Source of the DNA: Sinorhizobium alkalisoli
Lineage (GTDB): Bacteria; Pseudomonadota; Alphaproteobacteria; Rhizobiales; Rhizobiaceae
Direction: 5' to 3'
Assembly (NCBI RefSeq): GCF_008932245.1
Contig: NZ_CP034909.1
Span: 3,094,001 to 3,158,000, forward strand
DNA length: 64,000 nt
Shown here: positions 18,544-28,808 of the stretch, piece by piece
How positions within the stretch are numbered: the stretch's first letter is position 1
How the letters are laid out: the number at the start of each line of letters is the position of its first letter
Notes under the pieces: model-generated
The model's input: only the letters and a program-made list of their open reading frames with translations
What the model was told of the DNA's origin: nothing
Database searches by the model: none
Made by a program: the position numbers and the translations under genes

Positions 18544-19497
18544 ATGGCCGAGAACGCCGTGCAACGGCAAACCATTCTTTCCCTTCGTGAAAGCATAGCA
18601 CGGATTGAGAACGGCTGCTCGTCCGCTGTCGTGCCGGCGATCCGGGATGCCGATCGCGGCGGCTTTCGCCGCGGCAGGGAGAGCGCGCCGGACCGCCAGG
18701 TCATGCCCCTTGGAATTGCCTCGCTCGACGATGTGCTCAAAGGCGGGTTGCCGCTCGAGGGCCTGGTGGAAATCCGCAATGCCGAAACCCGCGATGCAGG
18801 CGCGGCGGCCGGCTTCGTCATGGCGCTTGCCGTTCTCTACCAGCAGCGGAGAAGGGAAAAGGGGCATCTCGCCCCGGTCCTGTGGATCAGCCAGACGCTT
18901 GCTGCGCGCGAGGCCGGCAATCCTTATGCCCCCGGACTGAGGAGCTACGGGCTTGATGCGGAACGGCTCCTCTTCGTGTCCGCGGGCAAGGTCAAGGATG
19001 CGCTCTGGATCGCCGAGGCGGCGCTTTCGGTGCCGGTCTTCGCCACGATCGTGCTGGAAATCCGCGGCAATCCCGCCTCTCTCGCCTTGAGCGAGAGCCG
19101 GCGCCTGCACGTCAAGGCGCGGGCCGGCCAGGTTCCGCTTCTTCTCTTCCGGCAGGCGGGGCATGAGGAGGCGAGCAGCGCCTTTTTCCGCTTCCAGATC
19201 AAGCCGGCGCCGGCCGGCGAACGTCCCCTCCCCGATGGCTCGATGCTTTGCGGCAGCGTCGGCCATCCAAGCTTTCACCTCCTTGTCGAAAAAAACAGGG
19301 CGTCTGCCCCTCACGACATCTTTCTCGAATGGAACGCCCATGACCGCCGCTTCTCTCCCCTCAATGAGCGCCGAAGCGCCGCTCTTCAGGCAAACGACCC
19401 GCCAGAGAATCCTGGCGATCCACTTTCCGCATCTGCCGGCCGATCGCGTCGCGCGGAGCCGCTGGGGCGCCTCCTGGCTTTCGCGCGGGCGTCCTGA
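18544..19497 (+). CDS. imuA: ImuA-type RecA-like protein of the SOS mutasome
   Basis: A 317-residue protein with SLDDVLKGGLPLEGLVEI near the start, the RecA-like opening of ImuA (SulA-like, degenerate Walker region), and further blocks PVLWISQTLAAREAGNPYAPGL and DALWIAEAALSVPVFATIVLEI. ImuA works with ImuB and DnaE2 in damage-induced mutagenesis. The ATG at 18544 is 22 bases past the LexA box. The C-terminus overlaps the imuB start by about 158 bases in another frame, which is unusually long; part of the tail may be an unselected extension. Confidence 0.85.
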   Translation: MAENAVQRQTILSLRESIARIENGCSSAVVPAIRDADRGGFRRGRESAPDRQVMPLGIASLDDVLKGGLPLEGLVEIRNAETRDAGAAAGFVMALAVLYQQRRREKGHLAPVLWISQTLAAREAGNPYAPGLRSYGLDAERLLFVSAGKVKDALWIAEAALSVPVFATIVLEIRGNPASLALSESRRLHVKARAGQVPLLLFRQAGHEEASSAFFRFQIKPAPAGERPLPDGSMLCGSVGHPSFHLLVEKNRASAPHDIFLEWNAHDRRFSPLNERRSAALQANDPPENPGDPLSASAGRSRRAEPLGRLLAFARAS

Positions 19498-20953
19498 TCA
19501 CCCGCCCGTCGTTTTCGCCGCGAAGATCGACAATGCCATGCGCCTCGTCGCGCTCGATACGCTTGCGGAGCGGATCGGCCTGAAGCGCGGCCAGGGGGCG
19601 GCGGAGGCGCGCGCCATGTGCCCGGCGCTCGACGTGATCGCCGCCGACCCGGCGGCCGACCAGGCCTTTCTGGAAGGGCTTGCCGACTGGTGCGACCGCT
19701 ATACGCCGCTTGTCGCGCTCGACGGCAAGGATGGCCTGTTCCTCGACATCACCGGCTGCGCGCATCTCTTCGGCGGCGAAAAGGCGCTGGTCAGCGATGT
19801 GCTCTCCCGGCTTTTTGCGCTCGGGGTTGAGGCGCGCGCGACCATTTCTTCTTCCGCCGGCCTCTCCTGGGCGGCGTCCCGCCATGGCCATGACGCGGTC
19901 ATCGGCCCCGAGGAGGCCGATCGGATCCTGGCGCCCCTGCCGGTCGCGGCGCTCCGCCTGCCGGCGGAAACCGCCGCCGCACTCGAACGCGTCGGGCTGA
20001 GAGAGATCAGCGATCTTCTCAAGGCGCCGCGCGCGCCGCTTGCCCGCCGCTTCGGTGCCCAACTTCTCCTCAGGCTCGATCAGGCAAGGGGCCGGGTGGA
20101 CGAGCCGCTCTCACCGCGCCTGCCGGTGCCGAGCTTTTCCGCCGAGCGCCGCTTTGCCGAGCCGCTGCAGGACGAGGCGTATATTCTCGAACTGACCCGG
20201 CATCTCGCCAAGGACGTCCGCGCCTCTCTCGAGCGGCAGGGCGAAGGCGGGCGGCTGTTCGAGCTCCTGCTGTTCCGTGTCGATGGTCGGGTATTCCGCG
20301 TTCAGGCCCACGCCGCCGTTGCCTTGAATGACGCCGGGCGGATCGCAGCACTCTTTCGCGAGCGGCTGCAGGCGATCCATGACGATCTCGATGCCGGATA
20401 CGGCTTCGAAATCCTCCGGCTTGCCGTGCTCAGGAGCGAGAGGCTCGATCCCGCCCAGCAGGATTTTTCCGGCGTCCCCGATGAAAGCCAGCCGCTTGCC
20501 GCCTTCGTCGACAAGGTTTCCGCCCGCTTCGGGCCCGATTGCCTGATGCAGGCGCGCTTTGCCGAAAGCCATCTGCCGGAGCGGGCGGGCGGATTTGCCC
20601 CCTTGCGGGACGTCGCAGCACTCCTGGATGCCCCAGGCCTGAAAGGCGGGGTTTTTCCTGAAAACCGTCCTTTACGGATTTTCGCCCATCCCGAACCGGT
20701 GGAGGCGACGGCCGAAGTGCCGGAGGGGCCTCCGCGCAGCTTCAACTGGCGCAAGACCCGCTACCGCGTCGCCCGCGCCGAGGGGCCGGAACGCATCGCC
20801 GCCGAATGGTGGATCGATGGCGAGGACCACCCGACCCGCGACTATTTCCGGGTCGAGGATCAGGAGGGCCGGCGGTTCTGGCTGTTCCGCGAAGGCCTTT
20901 ATGAACGGGAGGTCTCCTCGGCCCGCTGGTTCATGCATGGAGTTTTCGCATGA
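19340..20953 (+). CDS. imuB: ImuB, catalytically inactive Y-family polymerase
   Basis: The 537-residue product starts [18 protein letters not shown], a Y-family polymerase opening, followed by a palm region with [20 protein letters not shown] and a helix-hairpin region [26 protein letters not shown]. The catalytic acidic residues of active Y-family polymerases are not apparent, as is known for ImuB, which is a beta-clamp binding scaffold. I placed the start at ATG 19340; ATG 19364 is an alternative, both overlapping imuA. It overlaps dnaE2 by ATGA at 20950. Confidence 0.85.
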   Translation: MTAASLPSMSAEAPLFRQTTRQRILAIHFPHLPADRVARSRWGASWLSRGRPDHPPVVFAAKIDNAMRLVALDTLAERIGLKRGQGAAEARAMCPALDVIAADPAADQAFLEGLADWCDRYTPLVALDGKDGLFLDITGCAHLFGGEKALVSDVLSRLFALGVEARATISSSAGLSWAASRHGHDAVIGPEEADRILAPLPVAALRLPAETAAALERVGLREISDLLKAPRAPLARRFGAQLLLRLDQARGRVDEPLSPRLPVPSFSAERRFAEPLQDEAYILELTRHLAKDVRASLERQGEGGRLFELLLFRVDGRVFRVQAHAAVALNDAGRIAALFRERLQAIHDDLDAGYGFEILRLAVLRSERLDPAQQDFSGVPDESQPLAAFVDKVSARFGPDCLMQARFAESHLPERAGGFAPLRDVAALLDAPGLKGGVFPENRPLRIFAHPEPVEATAEVPEGPPRSFNWRKTRYRVARAEGPERIAAEWWIDGEDHPTRDYFRVEDQEGRRFWLFREGLYEREVSSARWFMHGVFA

Positions 20954-23900
20954 GCGAGAAACCCAGCTTCTACGAGCTCCCCATCTTCTATGAGCTAGGC
21001 GCACGCACGAACTTCTCCTTTCTCGAAGGGGCGGCGCCGGCAGAGGAGATGGTCGTCTTCGCCAAGAAGATCGGACTTTCCGGCCTCGGCATCGCCGACC
21101 GCAACAGCGTCGCCGGCGTTGTCAGGGCCCATGCCAAGGCGAAGCTGGAACGCTATCCTTTCCAGCCGGGCGCCCGTCTCGCCTTTGCCGACGACACGCC
21201 GGACATCCTTGCCTATCCCCAGAACCGGCGCGGCTGGGGGCATCTCTGCCGCCTGCTCAGCGCCGGGAACCTGCGTTCGAAGAAAGGCGACTGCACGCTT
21301 TATTTCGCCGATCTCCTCGAATGGCAGGAAGAGCTTCTCCTGATCGTCCTGCCGAAGGACGGCCGGCCGGAACCCGAAACTCTGGACGCGCTTCTGCAGA
21401 CATTGCAGGAGCCTCTCGGCAACCGGCTCCATCTCGGCCTGACGCCGCGCTATGACGGCTTCGACCGGCACGATTTCGCCGCTCTGGCCGCCGTCGCCCG
21501 CAAGACCGGCGTCCCGCTTCTCGCCACCAACGACGCGCTCTACCACGACCCGCATTACCGCCCGCTCGCCGATGTGGTGACCGCGATCCGCGAGCATGTG
21601 ACGGTCATGAGCGCCGGGTTCCTCCTCCAGAAGAATGCCGAAAGGCATCTGAAGGGGCCGAAGGAAATGGCGCGGCTTTTCAGCGATTATCCCGAGGCGA
21701 TCGCCAATGCGCGCCGGTTTTTCGAGCGGCTCTCCTTCAGCCTCGACGAGCTCAGCCATCAATATCCGGATGAAAACGAGAAAGGCGAGAGCCCGGCGAC
21801 AAGCCTGCGCAGGCTCGTCGCGGAAGGGGCGATCGAGCGCTATCCGGGCGGTGTGCCGGACAAGGTCAAGCGCCAGATCGACTACGAGCTCGAACTCATC
21901 CACGAGAAGAAGTACGAGCCCTATTTCCTGACCGTCCACAAGCTGGTGAAATTCGCCCGCAGCGTGGACATCCTCTGCCAGGGGCGGGGATCGGCGGCCA
22001 ATTCCTCGGTCTGCTTCTGCCTCGGCATTACCGATGTCGATCCGCAGAAATTCACGCTGCTGTTCGACCGCTTCCTGTCGAAGGACCGCGACGAGCCGCC
22101 CGATATCGATGTCGATTTCGAGCACGAGCGGCGCGAGGAGGTCATCCAATATATCTACCGGACCTATGGCAGGGAGCATGCGGGCCTCACCGCCGCGGTG
22201 ATCAGCTATCGCTCGCGCTCCGCCGGGCGCGAGGTCGCCAAGGCCTTCGGCCTTTCGGAAGATGTGCAATCGGCGCTCGTAAGCTCCATCTGGGGCTGGG
22301 GAACCTCGCCCTTCACCGAGGAGCAGGCCAGAGGCGCCGGTCTCGACATCGCCGATCCGCTGACGCGGCGCGTCCTTGCCTATGCGAGCCTGCTCATGAA
22401 CTTCCCGCGCCATCTCTCCCAGCATGTCGGCGGCTTCGTCATCACCCGCGACCGGCTCGATGAGGTCGTGCCGATCATGAACACGGCCATGCCCGATCGC
22501 TACATGATCGAATGGGATAAGGACGATCTCGACCAGTTGAAGATCCTCAAGGTCGACGTGCTGGCGCTTGGCATGCTGACCTGCCTCGCCAAGGCCTTCA
22601 AGCTTCTGGAGACGCATTACGGCGAGCCGAAGATACTGGCCGAACTCTACCAGGACCAGCGGGAGGCCGTTTACGACATGATCTGCCGCGCCGATACGGT
22701 CGGGGTCTTCCAGATCGAAAGCCGGGCGCAGATGAGCATGCTGCCGCGCCTACGCCCACGCGAAATGTACGATCTGGTGATCGAAGTCGCGATCGTCCGC
22801 CCCGGGCCGATCCAGGGCAACATGGTGCATCCCTATCTGAAACGGCGCGAGGCGCAGCGCCGGGGCGAGCCGGTCGATTATCCAAGCGCGGAATTGAGGG
22901 CGGTGCTTGAAAGGACGCTGGGCGTGCCGCTGTTCCAGGAACAGGCGATGCAGATCGCAATCACCGCCGCCGGCTTTTCCCCGAGCGAGGCCGATCAGCT
23001 CCGCCGCGCCATGGCGACCTTCAAGCGGACGGGCACGATTCATACCTTCGAGCGCAAGATGATCGACGGCATGGTCGCAAACGGTTACGAGCCGGAATTC
23101 GCCGAGCGCTGCTTCAACCAGATCAAGGGTTTCGGCGAATACGGCTTTCCCGAAAGCCATGCCGCCTCCTTCGCCTCGCTCGTCTATGCCTCGTCCTGGT
23201 TCAAGGCTTACTATCCGGATATCTTCTGCGCGGCGCTTTTGAATTCGCAGCCGATGGGTTTCTACGCCCCCGCCCAGCTCGTGCGCGACGCGCGCGAGCA
23301 CGGGGTCAAGATGCTGCCGGTCGACATCAACCATTCGGATTGGGACGCCCTGCTCGAAGGCGCGGACCTGTTCAACAGGGATGCGATCGATCCGCGCCAC
23401 GAGGCCATGCGGGATGTCATCCGGTCGCGAAAAGCCGTCCGGCTGGGCTTCCGGCTGGTCAAGGGGCTGCGCCGGACGGATATGGAAACGCTGGTTGAGC
23501 ACCGCGGCGATGATGGATACCGCTCCGTTCACGAGCTCTGGATCCGCTCCGGATTGACCCGTCCCGTGCTGGAGCGTCTCGCGGATGCCGATGCCTTCCG
23601 CTCGATCGGCCTCGACCGGCGCGCGGCACTTTGGGCGGTGAAGGCGCTCGACGAAGCGTCTGCGGTCGAGCGGCTGCCGCTGTTCGACGGCGCAGGCGCC
23701 GAGGACCTGCAGGCCGAACCCGCAGTCACGCTGCCGGTAATGCCCGAGGGCGAGCATGTCATCCACGACTATCGCACCCTGACGCTCTCGCTCAAGGCCC
23801 ATCCGGTCTCCTTCATGCGGCAGGATTTTGCGCGCATGGGCATCACTTGCAATCGCGACCTCATGAAGACGCCGGCTGGAAGACGGGTGACGGTGGCAGG

Positions 23901-24318
23901 GGTCGTGCTCGTCCGCCAGCGCCCGGGTTCGGCAAATGGCGTCATCTTCATGACGATCGAGGACGAGACCGGCGTTTCCAACATCATCGTCTGGGATAGG
24001 ACGTTCCGGAAATACCGGGCGGAGGTCATGGGATCGCGGCTCGTGAAGATCCGCGGCCGCCTGCAGAGCGAAAGCGATGTCATCCATGTGGTCGCCGAAT
24101 ATATCGAAGACATGACGCCGATGCTCGGCCTCTTGCGCAAGGAGGCAAGACGCTTCGGCGCCAGCGACCGTGCGGACGCGGCCTTGCGGCCGACGGCCGA
24201 TGCCCGCGACAAGCGGCGGCTCCGGCAGCAGCAGCTGGGCCAATCCGCCTATGATCCGCCGGTGGACGCGGCGGGCGAGGCGGCCGAGGTGATGCCGAAA
24301 GGGCGCAATTTCCATTGA
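20950..24318 (+). CDS. dnaE2: Error-prone DNA polymerase III alpha subunit DnaE2 (ImuC)
   Basis: The 1122-residue polymerase begins with a PHP domain ([21 protein letters not shown], with several metal-ligand His/Asp substituted as usual in DnaE2). It continues with the C-family palm region: [47 protein letters not shown] with the catalytic DxD, and the fingers. An OB-fold near residues 960-1070 ends the conserved part ([29 protein letters not shown]). It performs translesion synthesis with ImuA/ImuB after SOS induction. The LexA box upstream of imuA should control all three genes. Confidence 0.95.
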   Translation: MSEKPSFYELPIFYELGARTNFSFLEGAAPAEEMVVFAKKIGLSGLGIADRNSVAGVVRAHAKAKLERYPFQPGARLAFADDTPDILAYPQNRRGWGHLCRLLSAGNLRSKKGDCTLYFADLLEWQEELLLIVLPKDGRPEPETLDALLQTLQEPLGNRLHLGLTPRYDGFDRHDFAALAAVARKTGVPLLATNDALYHDPHYRPLADVVTAIREHVTVMSAGFLLQKNAERHLKGPKEMARLFSDYPEAIANARRFFERLSFSLDELSHQYPDENEKGESPATSLRRLVAEGAIERYPGGVPDKVKRQIDYELELIHEKKYEPYFLTVHKLVKFARSVDILCQGRGSAANSSVCFCLGITDVDPQKFTLLFDRFLSKDRDEPPDIDVDFEHERREEVIQYIYRTYGREHAGLTAAVISYRSRSAGREVAKAFGLSEDVQSALVSSIWGWGTSPFTEEQARGAGLDIADPLTRRVLAYASLLMNFPRHLSQHVGGFVITRDRLDEVVPIMNTAMPDRYMIEWDKDDLDQLKILKVDVLALGMLTCLAKAFKLLETHYGEPKILAELYQDQREAVYDMICRADTVGVFQIESRAQMSMLPRLRPREMYDLVIEVAIVRPGPIQGNMVHPYLKRREAQRRGEPVDYPSAELRAVLERTLGVPLFQEQAMQIAITAAGFSPSEADQLRRAMATFKRTGTIHTFERKMIDGMVANGYEPEFAERCFNQIKGFGEYGFPESHAASFASLVYASSWFKAYYPDIFCAALLNSQPMGFYAPAQLVRDAREHGVKMLPVDINHSDWDALLEGADLFNRDAIDPRHEAMRDVIRSRKAVRLGFRLVKGLRRTDMETLVEHRGDDGYRSVHELWIRSGLTRPVLERLADADAFRSIGLDRRAALWAVKALDEASAVERLPLFDGAGAEDLQAEPAVTLPVMPEGEHVIHDYRTLTLSLKAHPVSFMRQDFARMGITCNRDLMKTPAGRRVTVAGVVLVRQRPGSANGVIFMTIEDETGVSNIIVWDRTFRKYRAEVMGSRLVKIRGRLQSESDVIHVVAEYIEDMTPMLGLLRKEARRFGASDRADAALRPTADARDKRRLRQQQLGQSAYDPPVDAAGEAAEVMPKGRNFH

Positions 24319-24475
24319 ACCGCAACCGATCCGCCCATCACCCGCAGAACGGGCTCTACCGACGCAGGCTGCGTAAAAATGTCGCAGCATCCCGAACGAA
24401 GCGAAAGGATTCATGCCCGGGAACAGGAACCTTAGAATCCGCTAATGGAATGAAAATACGAAGCTTTTTATCACG

Positions 24476-24491
24476 TTTAGAACGACTCTAA
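24476..24491. promoter_or_regulatory. Candidate Irr/ICE iron-responsive box
   Basis: TTTAGAACGACTCTAA is an imperfect dyad close to the iron control element bound by Irr in rhizobia (TTTAGAA with a TTCTAA-like right arm). It lies about 100 bases before bfd, upstream of TTGACG at 24526. Irr is known to regulate bacterioferritin genes in Rhizobiales, so the location fits; binding is not shown. Confidence 0.5.
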
Positions 24492-24593
24492 CAAATCGGC
24501 CCGCTACGCGCCCAAGAGTTTTTTCTTGACGCTAAACGTCCTCTTTTGCTTTATGAGGCAATTCAGGACGTTGCGTTTGACAGGCAAGGCGAC

Positions 24594-24905
24594 ATGCTGG
24601 TTTGCAGCTGCAATTACATCACGGAAAAAGAGATCGAGGACACGATCGTCAGCCTCCTCGACGAGGACTGCTGGCAATTGATCGTGCCGGCGAAAGTCTA
24701 TCATGCGATGGAAAAGCGCGGCCGCTGCTGCGGCTGTTTCCCCAACGTCGTCGACATCATCATCCGCACCACGGAAGCCTATCACGCCCGCCGCGACTCG
24801 ACGGAAGCCCAGATATTTGATTTCATGACCCGGCTCAGACAATTCCATGAAGAGAGTCGGAGGGCGGATCTTGAAAGGCGACGCAAAGGTCATCGAGCAG
24901 CTTAA
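24594..24905 (+). CDS. bfd: Bacterioferritin-associated ferredoxin
   Basis: A 103-residue protein opening [16 protein letters not shown] with CxC, and [12 protein letters not shown] later; the Cys set fits a BFD-like [2Fe-2S] domain (CxC plus Cx2C). The C-terminal basic tail ([15 protein letters not shown]) is longer than in short E. coli Bfd. The protein reduces bacterioferritin to release stored iron. AAGG precedes the ATG at 24594. Its end overlaps the start of bfr by 35 bases, so the two are translated together under iron control. Confidence 0.9.
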   Translation: MLVCSCNYITEKEIEDTIVSLLDEDCWQLIVPAKVYHAMEKRGRCCGCFPNVVDIIIRTTEAYHARRDSTEAQIFDFMTRLRQFHEESRRADLERRRKGHRAA

Positions 24906-25356
24906 CGAAGCGCTCTTTCTCGAACTTGGTGCCGTAAACCAGTACTGGCTGCATTACCGCCTTCTCGAAGACTGGGGCTACACGCTCCTGTCGAAGAAGG
25001 AGCGCGAAGAATCCATCGAGGAGATGCACCACGCCGACAAGCTGATCGCGCGCATCATCTTCCTCGAGGGCCATCCGAATCTGCAGACGGTCGCGCCGTT
25101 GCGCATCGGGCAGAACGTCAAGGAAGTGCTGGAGGCCGACCTCGCCGGCGAATACGACGCCCGCAATGCCTATAAGAACTCCCGCGACATCTGTCACGCG
25201 GCTGGCGACTATATTTCGATGCGGCTGTTCGAGGAGCTGCTCTCCGACGAGGAGGGCCATATCGACTTCCTCGAATCGCAGCTGCAGCTGCTCGACTCGA
25301 TCGGCGAAGAGAAATACGGCCAGCTCAACGCGGCCCCGGCCAATGAGGCCGAATAG
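24871..25356 (+). CDS. bfr: Bacterioferritin
   Basis: 161 residues with the typical Bfr helices: [25 protein letters not shown] (Glu of the ferroxidase site at residue 18), [16 protein letters not shown] carrying the Met haem ligand and the Glu/His metal ligands, and [16 protein letters not shown] with the remaining Glu and His. It stores iron in a 24-mer with haem at subunit interfaces. I assign the unusual TTG at 24871 as start because family homology begins LKGDAKVIE and GGAGGG lies upstream; ATG 24847 is an alternative. Confidence 0.9.
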   Translation: MKGDAKVIEQLNEALFLELGAVNQYWLHYRLLEDWGYTLLSKKEREESIEEMHHADKLIARIIFLEGHPNLQTVAPLRIGQNVKEVLEADLAGEYDARNAYKNSRDICHAAGDYISMRLFEELLSDEEGHIDFLESQLQLLDSIGEEKYGQLNAAPANEAE

Positions 25357-25416
25357 GCGGCGCAGCTTTTGCAACCCGCTGAGATCAAATAGGCCCCTTG
25401 CACGCCCGCTCCGGCC

Positions 25417-25944
25417 CTATCGCACCAGATGCGCGAAAGCGGCGACGACCTCCTCATAGGCCTTGCGCTTGAAGGGCACGATCAGGCCGGGCAGCTCGTG
25501 CATAGGCTTCCATTCCCAGGCATCGAATTCCGGATCATGGCCGCCCGGCGGCGGGTTGATGGCGATCTCGCTCTCGTCGCCCTCGAAGCGGAAGGCGTAC
25601 CAGCGCTGCGCCTGGCCGCGATATTTGCCCTTGAGACCGATGCCGACGAGATGCGGCGGCAGGTCGTAATGGATCCAGTCAGGCGCCTCCGCGAGCAGCG
25701 AAACCGAGCGGATCCCGGTCTCCTCATAGAGCTCGCGATAGGCCGCCTCGAGCGGGTCTTCGCCTTCGTCTATGCCGCCCTGCGGCATCTGCCAAAGCTG
25801 CGGCGAGCCGTCATATTCCGAATTGCCGACGGCGAGCCGGTGTCCGGCCCAGACCAGTCCTTCGCGGTTGAGGACCATGGCGCCGACACAGGGCCGATAG
25901 GGCAGATCCTCCGCCTTCAACACCTTGCCTTTGTCCTTGCCCAT
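25417..25944 (-). CDS. rppH: RNA pyrophosphohydrolase (Nudix)
   Basis: A 175-residue Nudix hydrolase with a complete Nudix box, [17 protein letters not shown] followed by YEETGI, and the RppH-like opening [28 protein letters not shown] precedes the box as in RppH/IalA proteins. RppH removes pyrophosphate from the 5' end of transcripts, starting mRNA decay; in alphaproteobacteria it was first named invasion protein IalA. The ATG is 25944. It is the last gene of the envC-ctpA-deacetylase-rppH block and convergent with bfr. Confidence 0.92.
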   Translation of the reverse strand: MGKDKGKVLKAEDLPYRPCVGAMVLNREGLVWAGHRLAVGNSEYDGSPQLWQMPQGGIDEGEDPLEAAYRELYEETGIRSVSLLAEAPDWIHYDLPPHLVGIGLKGKYRGQAQRWYAFRFEGDESEIAINPPPGGHDPEFDAWEWKPMHELPGLIVPFKRKAYEEVVAAFAHLVR

Positions 25945-25978
25945 GTCGAATTCCCTTGCTTTCCGCCTGCTGTGTAGA

Positions 25979-27184
25979 TCAGTTTTGTTGCGGATCCTTG
26001 ACGACGGCCGAAACCCCGACGAATTCGATGCCCCGACCGCCGGCCTCTTCCATCCATTCCGCGATCGCCGCCACGCTTTCCTCGAAGGCCGAGGCGACGC
26101 CGACCGCGGTACCGTTGCGACGGGCGACGCGTTCGAGTTCATCCAGCCTGCGCAGGATCGCGCCGCGGCTGAGCTCGCCGTCGACGACCATGTCGGCGAA
26201 GCCGTGCGGCACGTCGAAGGCGCCGGCCAGCGTGCCGGATAGCGACTGCGCGGAGGTGCCGTCGTCGAGAAAAAGCAGACCGCGCTTGCCGAGGTCACGC
26301 ATCACCGGTTCGAGCGCATCCGCGTCGGAGAGGAACCGCCCGCCGAGATAGTTCATGATCCCGGTGTAATTGGTGATCCGGCCCATGCTCCGGTGCAGTT
26401 CGGCAAGATTCTTCCGCTGAGACTGGGAAACGAGCAGCGCCTGCGGTCCGGGATCGCTGCTCGGATAGTCGAACGGCTCCATCGGAATCTGCAGGAGGAT
26501 TTCGTGGCCGTCGCGCCTTGCCTCCTGCATCCAGCGCTGCAGGCTGTTGCCGGCCGCGGCGAAGGCGAGCGTCACGTCCGGCGGCAGCGCCTGGATCGCA
26601 CGCAGCGTTCCGGTCTGGCTGAGGCCGAGGCCGCCCACCACCAGGGCTATCCGGGTGCCGCGGGTCCCGGACCAGGGCCGCGCATATTGATCCATGGGCC
26701 GCAAGCCCTCCGGACCGACGATCGGCAACCGGCCTTCCGGCGTGGCTTCGAGCAGATCCTCGTTCGGAAGCGCCGCCATGCGCGGATCCTGACCGCGCGT
26801 CGGCCCGGCGCTGATCAAAGCGGGGCCGTCACTCCCGCGCGGCCGCGGCGTGTATTTGGTGACGGTCGCGCCATCGCCCGTCACCATTTCCTCGACACGC
26901 GCTCCGGAAAGCGCGCCGCTCGCGCGCAACGTCCCATGCTTGGCATCGCCGCTTCGTTCCGACGGCCCCTCCGTGCCGGGGACCGCCACGGCCGTGGCGT
27001 CTTTCGTGGTGGCAGGCGTGCGGATCAGGCGGTCGGGTGCAAAAGCGCTCCAGCCGGAAAGCCCGAGGACGGCGAAGACGCAAGTAGCGAGAAGCGCATG
27101 GGCGACGATGCGGCGCGGATTTAACCGGCGCGCAGCGCGCTTCCGGCGGCCTTGGCCAAGGGGGGCATTGAGATCAGTTCCCAA
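25979..27184 (-). CDS. Divergent polysaccharide deacetylase family protein
   Basis: About 401 residues. A cytoplasmic Arg-rich start is followed by one membrane helix at about residues 24-46 ([23 protein letters not shown]), a low-complexity periplasmic linker, and a C-terminal deacetylase-like domain ([57 protein letters not shown]). This family (DUF610 type) belongs to the polysaccharide deacetylase superfamily with altered metal site; it is almost always next to ctpA and envC, suggesting a cell-wall role. I take TTG 27184 as start because GAGG precedes it; no ATG is near. Confidence 0.8.
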   Translation of the reverse strand: MGTDLNAPLGQGRRKRAARRLNPRRIVAHALLATCVFAVLGLSGWSAFAPDRLIRTPATTKDATAVAVPGTEGPSERSGDAKHGTLRASGALSGARVEEMVTGDGATVTKYTPRPRGSDGPALISAGPTRGQDPRMAALPNEDLLEATPEGRLPIVGPEGLRPMDQYARPWSGTRGTRIALVVGGLGLSQTGTLRAIQALPPDVTLAFAAAGNSLQRWMQEARRDGHEILLQIPMEPFDYPSSDPGPQALLVSQSQRKNLAELHRSMGRITNYTGIMNYLGGRFLSDADALEPVMRDLGKRGLLFLDDGTSAQSLSGTLAGAFDVPHGFADMVVDGELSRGAILRRLDELERVARRNGTAVGVASAFEESVAAIAEWMEEAGGRGIEFVGVSAVVKDPQQN

Positions 27185-27331
27185 ACGGAGCCTCGGTCGC
27201 CTCGAATCCAATCGTTTGGAGCGCAATGCAAGCGGAGAACCGCTCGAGCCGGCCTCGTCCCGCTCCAGGATATTGCCGGTGAGGTGCGCCGCCCGGCGAA
27301 GAATCACCCGAAGTCGGCCGCTTCGCCGATC

Positions 27332-27425
27332 CTTAGCGCATCGGCCCGAAAATCGGAACCTATTTCGGAAAGCTCGATGCGAGCCGAAGCGACGTTTGCG
27401 GGTCTGAAAAGACGCGCGGCGCTGC
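27332..27425 (-). repeat. Rhizobial intergenic repeat, copy 4 of 4 (inverted)
   Basis: The unit described at 5286 occurs in reverse orientation and more diverged: it starts TTAGCGCATCGGCCCGAAAA and ends with AAAAGACGCGCGGCGCTG. It lies between the ctpA terminator and the deacetylase gene. Confidence 0.7.
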
Positions 27426-27433
27426 AAAATAAA

Positions 27434-27459
27434 GGCGCCGGGTTGAACAGCCCGGCGCC
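27434..27459 (-). terminator. Terminator downstream of ctpA
   Basis: GGCGCCGGG and CCCGGCGCC form a perfect 9-bp stem with an 8-base loop. On the minus strand it is followed by TTTATTTT, and it lies 27 bases after the ctpA stop. The deacetylase and rppH downstream may need their own promoter or read-through. Confidence 0.8.
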
Positions 27460-27485
27460 CATCATCTCCTGCCCTGCGGGCAGAT

Positions 27486-28808
27486 TTACTTCTGCAGTTC
27501 GGCCTGCTCGGGATTGGCGGGGAAGGCCGGATCGGTCTTGTTGCCGCGAAGCAGGTCGAGCGCATAGTTGAGCTGGATGTCGTCCTTGGTCTCCGGCGGC
27601 ACATAGGCGATCGAGCCGGAGCCTTCCTCCGTTTCGTTCTGCCCCGGGATATGTCCGCGCAGACCGGACTCGCCCTGCGCCTCCACCTTGCCCAGGAGCT
27701 CCGGCGGCAGCGGCTGCTCGACCTTGATGTCGGGCGTGATGCCGGTGCCCTGGATCGATTTGCCGGACGGCGTGTAATAGAGCGCCGTCGTCAGGCGCAA
27801 GGCGCCGGCGTCGCCGAGCGGAATGATCGTCTGCACCGAACCCTTGCCGAAGGAGCGCGTACCGAGCACGGTCGCGCGCTTCAGATCCTGCAACGCGCCC
27901 GCGACGATTTCCGATGCCGATGCGGAGCCGCCATTGACGAGCACGATCACCGGCTTGCCGTCGACCAGATCGCCCGGCGTCGCATTGAAGCGGCGGGTCT
28001 CGTTCGGATTGCGGCCGCGGGTCGAAACGACCTCGCCACGGTCCAGGAACGCGTCCGACACATTGATCGCCTGGTCGAGCAGGCCGCCCGGATTGAGGCG
28101 CAGGTCGAGCACATAGCCCTTGAGCTTGCCCGCCGGGACCTCGGCCTTGATCTTGTCGATGCCCTTCTTCAGGTCCTCGAAGGTCTTTTCGGTAAAGGAG
28201 ATCACGCGCAGGTAGCCGACATCGCCTTCGACGCGGAACTTCACCGCACGCACGGCGATCACGTCACGAACGATCGTCACTTCGATCGGCTTCTCGGCAC
28301 CCTGGCGCAGGATGGTGAGCTTGATGGGCGTGCCGACGGCGCCGCGCATCTTGTCGACCGCTTCCTCGAGCTTCAGCCCGCGGACATCCTGCCCGTCGAT
28401 CTTCGAGATCAGGTCGCCGGCAAGCACGCCCGCGCGGGCGGCCGGGGTGTCGTCGATGGGGCTCGTCACCTTGACGAGATCTTCCTCCATCGTCACCTCG
28501 ATGCCGAGGCCGCCGAATTCGCCCCGCGTCTGCGTGCGCATATCCTCGGCGTCGGTCGAGTTCATGTAGCTCGAATGCGGATCCAGCGACTGGAGCATGC
28601 CGTTGATCGCATTTTCGATCAGCTTGTCGTCCTGCGGCGGCGTCACATACTGCGCGCGCACGCGCTCGAACACGTCGCCGAAAATCGCCAGCTCCCGGTA
28701 TGTCGACGAGTTGGCCGCCACGGCCGGAATCGCCGCCGAATAGACGACGCCCATTGCCGTCGCCCCCATCAGCGCCCCGACCAGAACAAGTGAAGCTCTA
28801 CGTATCAT
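27486..28808 (-). CDS. ctpA: C-terminal processing peptidase (S41)
   Basis: A 440-residue S41 serine protease. An N-terminal signal/anchor (MIRRASLVLVGALMGATAMGVVYSAAIPAVAA) is followed by a PDZ domain at about residues 90-170 (GGLGIEVTMEEDLVKVTSPIDDTPAARAGV) and the catalytic domain with VLVNGGSASASEIVAGAL (nucleophile Ser) and TVLGTRSFGKGSVQTII (catalytic Lys). It acts in the periplasm, trimming proteins such as cell-wall enzymes. The ATG at 28808 lies inside the end of the envC gene (11-base overlap), so the two are translated as a pair. Confidence 0.95.
   Translation of the reverse strand: MIRRASLVLVGALMGATAMGVVYSAAIPAVAANSSTYRELAIFGDVFERVRAQYVTPPQDDKLIENAINGMLQSLDPHSSYMNSTDAEDMRTQTRGEFGGLGIEVTMEEDLVKVTSPIDDTPAARAGVLAGDLISKIDGQDVRGLKLEEAVDKMRGAVGTPIKLTILRQGAEKPIEVTIVRDVIAVRAVKFRVEGDVGYLRVISFTEKTFEDLKKGIDKIKAEVPAGKLKGYVLDLRLNPGGLLDQAINVSDAFLDRGEVVSTRGRNPNETRRFNATPGDLVDGKPVIVLVNGGSASASEIVAGALQDLKRATVLGTRSFGKGSVQTIIPLGDAGALRLTTALYYTPSGKSIQGTGITPDIKVEQPLPPELLGKVEAQGESGLRGHIPGQNETEEGSGSIAYVPPETKDDIQLNYALDLLRGNKTDPAFPANPEQAELQK

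Noticed and set aside
20995..24414. Two long minus-strand frames opposite dnaE2 (540 and 554 codons)
   Set aside because: Shadows of dnaE2, rich in Arg, Gly and Asp without domains.
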